A stretch of 38,780 nucleotides of DNA. Source: a virus. The DNA is taken from positions 1-38,780 of IMG/VR virus record IMGVR_UViG_3300046369_000281; one strand, written 5' to 3'. The notes beneath the pieces are model-generated. The model searched no databases and had not been told where the DNA came from. It was given only the letters and a program-made list of their open reading frames with translations. Below, one piece after another: positions 33,850 through 38,780 of the stretch; positions within the stretch are counted from its first letter, which is position 1, and every line of letters begins with the position of its first letter. A program made the position numbers and the translations under genes.

Positions 33850-34400
33850 GTTATCCAGTCAGTCCTTACTCTATATAGTTTTTCACCATTTATATTAAAC
33901 TCATATTCCGAGTCTGGTCTAAAGGATACAACATCTCCTACATCTAATCCGTAAGAAAGTAGAATGTTATTTGTGTATACAATCTCACCCATCAATGGTT
34001 GTTCCACACCAGGACTGTATATATAAATCTGTTCCTTAGGTATCGGTCTTATAAAACAAAACTCATCCTTAGACTTCCAAACATCATTACGCTTATACAT
34101 ATAATACTGAAAGTCATCAACCAAGAATAAGTCGTCCTTAATAAAACTTCTTCCACTTTTTTGACGACCCTTCATGTCGTAGTAGTACTTAAAAACATTA
34201 TGATGCACAATAAGCGTGTCACCTGGCTCTATATCACCTGAGTAATTAATAGGTGTAGACACCACAGTTGCATATCGGTTAGATGTTGTATGATCTTCCT
34301 GTGATGTGCTAGTTATTAAATCTATTCCACCAACATTCTTTATATTATCATACCTCCTTCCATTATGCGGACGCACAATAAAGTTAAAAGGTGACCTCAT
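33831..34400 (-). CDS. GroES-like-fold candidate protein
   Basis: A 189-residue protein whose ends resemble a co-chaperonin. An early part reads NRYATVVSTPINYSGDIEPG then DTLIVHHNVF (41-70), like the GKVVAVG and vGDxVI strand pair of GroES. The end reads LDVGDVVSFRPDSEYEFNIN then GEKLYRVRTDWITW (152-185), like the GroES pattern of a GD turn followed by a V-D-G-E loop and an I-L strand. The middle (70-140) is an insertion rich in Tyr, Lys and Asp. Phage co-chaperonins (T4 gp31) help fold the capsid protein with host GroEL. Residual doubt: this could be another beta-barrel. It lies in the terminase cluster. Confidence 0.5.
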   Translation of the reverse strand: MRSPFNFIVRPHNGRRYDNIKNVGGIDLITSTSQEDHTTSNRYATVVSTPINYSGDIEPGDTLIVHHNVFKYYYDMKGRQKSGRSFIKDDLFLVDDFQYYMYKRNDVWKSKDEFCFIRPIPKEQIYIYSPGVEQPLMGEIVYTNNILLSYGLDVGDVVSFRPDSEYEFNINGEKLYRVRTDWITWTQEK

Positions 34401-34624
34401 TAAAAGTTTATATTAAATTCTATAGATATAGGCATATTCCTATTAAACTTTTTCCAAAGTAAAATTTCACCATCCCTCTCTATCCATATTTTATAAGATT
34501 CAGATTCCTCATCATACTGTATCAGATGTATATAGTATTGGTTATTTAAAACCCCTTGACCATATATATAATGCATAGAACTAGACTTATAGTCAGCTCC
34601 TATAGATATCTTTCTAATCTCCAT
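34400..34624 (-). CDS. Small conserved hypothetical protein
   Basis: A 74-residue protein, MEIRKISIGADYKSSSMHYI and so on, mixed beta, with IWIERDGEILLWKKFN near the end. It overlaps the upstream coiled-coil gene by 11 bases and the downstream gene by one base. The pattern looks familiar from Bacteroidetes and marine phage genomes near the terminase, but I cannot name a function. Confidence 0.65.
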   Translation of the reverse strand: MEIRKISIGADYKSSSMHYIYGQGVLNNQYYIHLIQYDEESESYKIWIERDGEILLWKKFNRNMPISIEFNINF

Positions 34625-34844
34625 TATCTTCAGATAAAGTTCCGTCCTGAAGGTTTATAGATACCTTTCCATATTCCTGCTCAAGTTCTTTTTGGTAAGA
34701 ATTTAACTCACCCTGTATATCTGACACTTGATGAAGTAGTTGGTGCTTTTGAAACTCTAATCCACCTACCTGTGCTTGAATATTATTTATACTACCTACC
34801 AACTCTTGAAGTTTTTTTAGTTGATCTTCCTTAATTTTACTCAT
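34614..34844 (-). CDS. Small coiled-coil protein
   Basis: A 76-residue protein (MSKIKEDQLKKLQELVGSIN). Residues about 4-62 have regular heptads of Leu, Ile, Val and Leu and predict a long coiled coil. It is the first gene of the packaging cluster, after a 41-base gap that contains a candidate promoter. Its role is unknown; a scaffold or regulatory partner in packaging is possible. Confidence 0.65.
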   Translation of the reverse strand: MSKIKEDQLKKLQELVGSINNIQAQVGGLEFQKHQLLHQVSDIQGELNSYQKELEQEYGKVSINLQDGTLSEDNGD

Positions 34845-34865
34845 TATTATTTAATTTTATTATAG

Positions 34866-34873
34866 CAAATATA
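34866..34873 (-). promoter_or_regulatory. Candidate -7 box (TATATTTG) before the packaging cluster
   Basis: TATATTTGCT on the - strand lies 21 bases before the coiled-coil protein's ATG in a 41-base intergenic gap. It fits TAnnTTTG. The -33 position is not clear. It would start a transcript through the terminase genes. Confidence 0.6.
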
Positions 34874-34885
34874 AGTAATTTTAAT

Positions 34886-35212
34886 TTAATCCTCTATATG
34901 CATTGTGATAGACGTAGGGTTTTCTTTCTCTGATATTTGATCAGCAATTGTTTTCTCAATAACAGTTATGGTTTCATCACCTAATGACGCTTTTGTCCAA
35001 TCAACGACTTGCTCGTTTGTTAAATCAGAAAAAGGTATAAAATCTGTTATATTAGACGTGTCTAATATTTTAGTTCCTATATGATCCGCTATAATAGCTG
35101 TTTCACTATCTTCACCAGCTACCCTGTAGTGTACGTTGTATACTACATCTGCGTTACCTCCTTCTGTTGGATATACATCTACTGTTCTGCAATTCCATGT
35201 GTAATTTATCAT
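34886..35212 (-). CDS. Hypothetical virion-associated protein (marine phage family)
   Basis: A 108-residue protein beginning MINYTWNCRTVDVYPTEGGN. The pattern WN, then a hydrophobic strand, then VHYRV, a DFIPFSDLTNEQVVDW segment and a C-terminal helix with ADQISEKENP is familiar to me from many phages, where it usually sits near tail-fibre genes (a DUF7936-type protein, from memory). It lies between a fibre-associated gene and the packaging cluster. Function is unknown; a tail or host-recognition accessory role is inferred from place only. Confidence 0.6.
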   Translation of the reverse strand: MINYTWNCRTVDVYPTEGGNADVVYNVHYRVAGEDSETAIIADHIGTKILDTSNITDFIPFSDLTNEQVVDWTKASLGDETITVIEKTIADQISEKENPTSITMHIED

Positions 35213-35224
35213 AATGTTTATTTT

Positions 35225-35653
35225 TTAAATTAGTTCTTTTAATAACGTACTACTGTTGATGTATCTCCAAATTCCATTAGCTTGAAACCTTAAAACTATC
35301 TTATCATTAGCGTTGAATGTAGCTGTTTCTGAAAAATCAAATGAAATAACTTCACCAGCGTTGTTACCATAAGATAGTGTTCTTGATTGAGACAATTCTC
35401 CATTAACATAAACATGTAGGGTAGCAGAACTACCTGCAGGACCCTGGTTGTATGAGCTATAAGGGTTGTCTACTATATTAACTTTACTAACACAACCTTT
35501 AAACGGTGGTATTATTGTACTGTATGCGTACGGAAAAGCAGTGCTCATACCTGTGTCATAAAGAGTGTTCACAGATGTATTACTGTGGTAGTGCCTCCAA
35601 TTTAAAAACATTGTTTGACCGTGAAACGAGTCAGATTGTATTATTTTTGCCAT
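35225..35653 (-). CDS. Beta-rich virion/tail accessory protein
   Basis: A 142-residue protein, predicted mostly beta (VSKVNIVDNPYSSY, SATLHVYVNGELSQSRTLSY, NDKIVLRFQANGIWRYINSS). It has the look of a small jelly-roll domain found in tail or fibre accessory proteins. It starts one base after the next fibre gene's end and is probably expressed with it. No family named; function inferred from context. Confidence 0.6.
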   Translation of the reverse strand: MAKIIQSDSFHGQTMFLNWRHYHSNTSVNTLYDTGMSTAFPYAYSTIIPPFKGCVSKVNIVDNPYSSYNQGPAGSSATLHVYVNGELSQSRTLSYGNNAGEVISFDFSETATFNANDKIVLRFQANGIWRYINSSTLLKELI

Positions 35654-35654
35654 A

Positions 35655-37205
35655 TTACCAAGTGTTTTGTACTATGTTTACCCAAGCATATGTTGATGCT
35701 GCAGTTTGCATACACATATCTACATAACTATTATTTCCTGACGTTCTATATCTTAACGTACCTACTTTGCTGGCAGATGCCGCATCTGTGTCGTCAGCCA
35801 TCTGAATACCTCCGTCAACTTGTAGTTTGGAGTCTGGAGTAGTAGTACCAATACCTACGTTACCATTATATTCTAAATGCATTATAGTCCCACCAGTTGC
35901 AGAATTAAATTGAAAGTCACTCGCAGTGTGTCCTATTTCCCACCAATACGAAGCAGCTCTACCAAATCTCATGAAAGGAGCAGAAGCATCATTTATTTCT
36001 AGCTGTGCTGCTGGACTTGTAGTTCCTATACCTACGTTACCGTCATTTGTTACTCTTAATCTTTCATGTCCACTAGCTCCACTAGAATTTGGGGATGTTA
36101 GTATTGCAAAACCTGTTTTATTGGAAGCACCATCTTCTGCCACCGCCGCAAGCCTTACTTCTTTAGTGTATTCTGCAGCATAACCGTTGCTTAAGCTTAT
36201 GTAAGCATAATCACCAACTGTTACAGCTCCTCCTTTAAACATAGCTTGATGAGATTCACCAGTAGTATAGTTTTGAACGTGTAGTTTTTCTTGAGGACTA
36301 GTAGTTCCAATACCTACATTACCGTTACTGAAATAATGATTACCAGTACTAGAAGCTTTAATTACTCCTCCAGAAATTACGATATCATTTTGATAACCTC
36401 CAATACCTCCACCTAAAACTATATCATTACCCGAGGAAGCATGTATATAAGCGTCATTACTAAACCTAGAATAACTGACACCACTAGTATTAAATGCAGT
36501 GGCTTCAATATTTCCATTAACTTCTAACTTTTGACTAGGACTAGTTGTACCTATACCCATACGACCATTAGTCTCATCTAGGTGCACAACCGTAGATTCT
36601 GTAGTATTTCCATCACCAACCCATATCTTACCAGTTGTAAGGTTAGGGACGTCGTTTGATCTAAGTATTGAAGATACAACAAAAGTACCATTACTAGACG
36701 TACTACTAACACCAACCTTACCCATGTTTTGTATAAGATTAGCACTACCCGTAGGTTTTGTTGTTGTAAGACCTCCGCCAGCTTTTACATACACCACGTC
36801 ACCATCATTGGTGGTAGCACCATCTATTGGAGATGTTATAAGGTTTCTAAGCTTACCGCTGATAACACAAAACCCTTCTGCATTCACAGCTAGGTCCTGC
36901 TTTAACAAACCTAATGCTGGCATTGACCCAGCAACACTTGCGTCTGCTGGTTTTACTTCTAATCTACCAGAAGATCCTACAGATCCAAATATGTAAACAG
37001 GTGTACCTTTTAGTATAGTCGCTGTGTGAACATTTTTAACAGGTACCTCAACCACTTCTGCTGATTCTGCTGCTATAGTGCCTTGGTCTACAAAACTAAG
37101 CTGACCTGCGCCATCTGTTGTTATTACCTGATCAGCAGTACCATCTGCGTTAGGCAGAGTATACTCATCGTTTATTTTTATATTATTTAAAAACCGATTA
37201 GCCAT
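35655..37205 (-). CDS. Tail fibre protein with GNVGIGTTSP repeats
   Basis: A 516-residue fibre. The N-terminus MANRFLNNIKINDEYTLPN resembles that of the next fibre (MAIPFLNNI), a probable tail-attachment peptide. A module of about 50-205 (VKNVHTATILKGTPVYIFGS, GLLKQDLAVNAEGFCVISGK) is common in marine phage fibres. Four repeats of (G/R)(N/M)xGIGTT(S/T)P follow at about 215, 295, 395 and 450. The C-terminus ends in a short domain with RYRTSGNNSYVDMCMQTAAS, where host binding is expected. No chaperone domain (S74 peptidase) is visible. Trimeric fibre, probably for host recognition. Confidence 0.78.
   Translation of the reverse strand: MANRFLNNIKINDEYTLPNADGTADQVITTDGAGQLSFVDQGTIAAESAEVVEVPVKNVHTATILKGTPVYIFGSVGSSGRLEVKPADASVAGSMPALGLLKQDLAVNAEGFCVISGKLRNLITSPIDGATTNDGDVVYVKAGGGLTTTKPTGSANLIQNMGKVGVSSTSSNGTFVVSSILRSNDVPNLTTGKIWVGDGNTTESTVVHLDETNGRMGIGTTSPSQKLEVNGNIEATAFNTSGVSYSRFSNDAYIHASSGNDIVLGGGIGGYQNDIVISGGVIKASSTGNHYFSNGNVGIGTTSPQEKLHVQNYTTGESHQAMFKGGAVTVGDYAYISLSNGYAAEYTKEVRLAAVAEDGASNKTGFAILTSPNSSGASGHERLRVTNDGNVGIGTTSPAAQLEINDASAPFMRFGRAASYWWEIGHTASDFQFNSATGGTIMHLEYNGNVGIGTTTPDSKLQVDGGIQMADDTDAASASKVGTLRYRTSGNNSYVDMCMQTAASTYAWVNIVQNTW
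35818..36570 (-). repeat. Four GIGTTSP-type coding repeats in the fibre gene
   Basis: Copies lie near 36525-36570, 36280-36327, 36000-36045 and 35818-35868. Each encodes GIGTT(S/T)P followed by a short hydrophobic segment (KLEVNG, KLHVQN, QLEIND, KLQVDG). Spacing is irregular, about 180-280 bases. Confidence 0.85.
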
Positions 37206-37215
37206 AAATTAAATT

Positions 37216-38478
37216 TTATCCTATTTTTTGTACCAACACTCTAATTGAGTTAGTTGGAGTTGTAGCAAAAGTAATTGTTGCTTGACTTACTGATATACGA
37301 TCTACATCAGCATATACCGTTTCAAATGTTACATTGTCATATAGTTGAATAATTACGTCTCTACCTAAACTATGCGTTACAGTTGCTGTGTCCGTTATTG
37401 TAAAAGCTTTTGAAGTTAAACCGTTTAATTCCGTTGCAAGATAATCAATAGCAATTTTTCGGTTGATGCCGTTAGCATCATCATAAAAAGGTACATAATT
37501 GTCTCCTGGATCACTGATAGTAGAGATAGCACCTAATCCATCTATATCTAATCCAACAAAGGCAGTACCTCCTGCATTGTAAGTTACATTTATGCCAAGA
37601 AGTTCATCTTCAGTTGATGAGGCTACATTTCCAATACCTATCTGCGATGCACTTGCTAAATCAATATTATTTTGTACAGTTGTCCAGTCAGATAATGCAG
37701 TTGGAGAGTTTACTTCTGATATTAATACGTCACCAACTCTAACTTGTTCCGTAAAGAAACTACCGTCAGCAGTCACTGTATACGTCCAACCCTTTTCAAT
37801 AGATGAGCTTGGTGAAGAATCTAGATCAGGTGTGTTTGTAGCAGCGTTATATCCGCCTTGGTAAACTAAACCTCCAGCTACAGAGCTATCGACGTATGCT
37901 TTAGAAGCTGCATCGGTAGAAGCAGACGGTGTTGTTGGTATTGTTACTTGACCAGCAAAACTAGATTGACCTGTTCCACTAACGGTTAGTGTACCTGCTA
38001 AATCTATATTGTCATCTAGATTAACAGTCACAGTATCGACTAAACCTACAACCGTACTAATGTTAGTGCCTCCAGCTATACTTAAAGTGTCACCGCTATT
38101 TACGGTTTGATCAGTTCCAGTGTCTGCTGTTACGTCGAACGTGTAAGTTCCAGGTATAGATGTTATTGGCTCCCACGCGTTATCACCTCTCAAGTACTTA
38201 GTCGCATCAGGTGTTCCTGTTGCAGATAAATCCGCTGTTATTATAGGTTTAGCTGTAGTGCCTGTTGTTGATAGGTTTACAAATGTTCCACTACCAAAGC
38301 TGTATTCTTTTAAAGATATCCAAGTGTCTACCCCGTTAGAATAGTATTTAGCTAAGTTGTCATCGCTATCAAAATATATCTGACCAGCAGCTGTAAGAGC
38401 TGATCCAGTTATATGAAGCTTTGCATTTTGTAACTCGTTATTATCGAGGTCAATGTTATTTAAGAATGGTATTGCCAT
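37216..38478 (-). CDS. Tail fibre / collar-type protein
   Basis: A 420-residue fibre protein. It starts MAIPFLNNIDLDNNELQNAK, sharing its N-terminal motif with the next fibre. The middle has TPSASTDAASKAYVDSSVAG (an often-seen collar-type sequence) and GWTYTVTADGSFFTEQVRVG. The C-terminus has TATVTHSLGRDVIIQLYDNV followed by ETVYADVDRISVSQATITFA, a beta-sandwich that caps many podoviral and siphoviral fibres. Host-binding adhesin function is inferred from the family. It lies two bases after the partial fibre upstream. Confidence 0.78.
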   Translation of the reverse strand: MAIPFLNNIDLDNNELQNAKLHITGSALTAAGQIYFDSDDNLAKYYSNGVDTWISLKEYSFGSGTFVNLSTTGTTAKPIITADLSATGTPDATKYLRGDNAWEPITSIPGTYTFDVTADTGTDQTVNSGDTLSIAGGTNISTVVGLVDTVTVNLDDNIDLAGTLTVSGTGQSSFAGQVTIPTTPSASTDAASKAYVDSSVAGGLVYQGGYNAATNTPDLDSSPSSSIEKGWTYTVTADGSFFTEQVRVGDVLISEVNSPTALSDWTTVQNNIDLASASQIGIGNVASSTEDELLGINVTYNAGGTAFVGLDIDGLGAISTISDPGDNYVPFYDDANGINRKIAIDYLATELNGLTSKAFTITDTATVTHSLGRDVIIQLYDNVTFETVYADVDRISVSQATITFATTPTNSIRVLVQKIG

Positions 38479-38480
38479 AG

Positions 38481-38780
38481 TTAGTTCATGTATGCTTTAC
38501 CAGATTCTGCGCTGGCAAATGTTATTGTTAAATTGTTTTCGTCTATATATGTAACATCTGCATAACCTTTTTGTCCCGTTGAAAGAACAGCTGTTACAGA
38601 TGGAAACTTATTAAGGTTATGACTAATACTCCATGTTGATCCAGCAACTGATTGATTATGAGTGTAATGCTTGTCAGTATCTGACAAGTTATCAAACTGA
38701 AGCAAAGATAAGAAATAAAACTCATCCTCCTCTATAGAACCATTCCCATCAATGTATGATAATGATGTGTTGTAGAACTC
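38481..38780 (-). CDS. Tail fibre C-terminal part (cut by window edge)
   Basis: The frame is open from 38780 to the stop at 38481, 99 codons, so the start lies outside the window; the TTG at 38705 is not a start. The visible C-terminus, WSISHNLNKFPSVTAVLSTG then VTYIDENNLTITFASAESGK, is a common phage fibre C-terminal beta-sandwich, similar to the end of the next fibre. The part upstream has NTSLSYIDGNGSIEEDEFYF. It is the first gene of the late series in view. Confidence 0.7.
   Translation of the reverse strand, partial: EFYNTSLSYIDGNGSIEEDEFYFLSLLQFDNLSDTDKHYTHNQSVAGSTWSISHNLNKFPSVTAVLSTGQKGYADVTYIDENNLTITFASAESGKAYMN

Noticed and set aside
36724-36996. 90-codon + strand frame opposite the fibre gene
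   Set aside because: Shadow of a fibre gene with clear repeats and conserved modules on the other strand.
1-38780. tRNA genes, CRISPR arrays, insertion sequences, integrase and attachment sites
   Set aside because: No gap is large enough for a tRNA outside genes, no array of spaced direct repeats, no transposase or integrase motifs were seen. The few repeats are within coding sequence.

Overview
The window is a 38.8-kb piece of a tailed bacteriophage genome with a short tail (podovirus type). It is AT-rich, almost fully coding, and has no gene-free stretch over about 100 bases. The likely host is a Bacteroidetes bacterium, probably a flavobacterium-like one. Reasons: starts are preceded by A/T-rich leaders without Shine-Dalgarno sequences; a TAnnTTTG-type -7 motif recurs just upstream of several genes; and the order of the virion genes (large terminase, portal, scaffold-like protein, major capsid protein, small capsid-proximal protein, two tail-ring proteins, very large tail stabilization protein) is the order I know from crAss-like phages (Crassvirales and relatives such as Cellulophaga podoviruses). 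The crAss-like assignment is inferred from gene order and sequence flavour, not from a search.

Left arm, + strand, 32-4106: a compact early-type cluster of overlapping genes. It holds an SNF2/DEAD-like helicase, a putative PD-(D/E)XK nuclease, a stand-alone VRR-NUC nuclease, a calcineurin-like metallophosphoesterase, a dATP/dGTP diphosphohydrolase-like (MazG-related) protein, a small multi-pass membrane protein and six very small genes. These look like DNA metabolism and host takeover genes. The cluster runs head-on into the late genes, and the last + strand gene overlaps the end of the giant late gene by 36 bases.

Right arm, - strand, 38780 down to 4071: the late, virion and packaging genes, read from right to left. 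Three tail-fibre genes come first (the first cut by the window edge), then two small fibre- or tail-associated genes, then a packaging cluster (coiled-coil protein, small conserved protein, GroES-like-fold candidate, small TerL-adjacent protein, large terminase). Portal, scaffold-like protein, major capsid protein, a capsid-proximal protein, two ring/neck proteins and the 1569-residue stabilization protein follow. Next come a broken (frameshifted) tail protein and three internal or ejected proteins, the last a 3844-residue 'polyvalent' giant.

The most striking object is the giant protein. It carries three separate HExxH zincin-type metallopeptidase motifs, an ART-like (ADP-ribosyltransferase-fold) segment, an acetyltransferase-like segment and a C-terminal region like the LPD38 polyvalent-protein domain. 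Two of the zincin modules look like a tandem duplication joined by a repeated R-x-R-K-Q linker whose DNA is identical over 26 bases. It is probably packaged in the capsid and injected with the DNA. Other points of interest are a one-base frameshift at a 14-bp palindrome in a tail gene, a Listeria/Bacteroides (InlB-type) repeat in the stabilization protein, and a consistent set of candidate late promoters and terminators.
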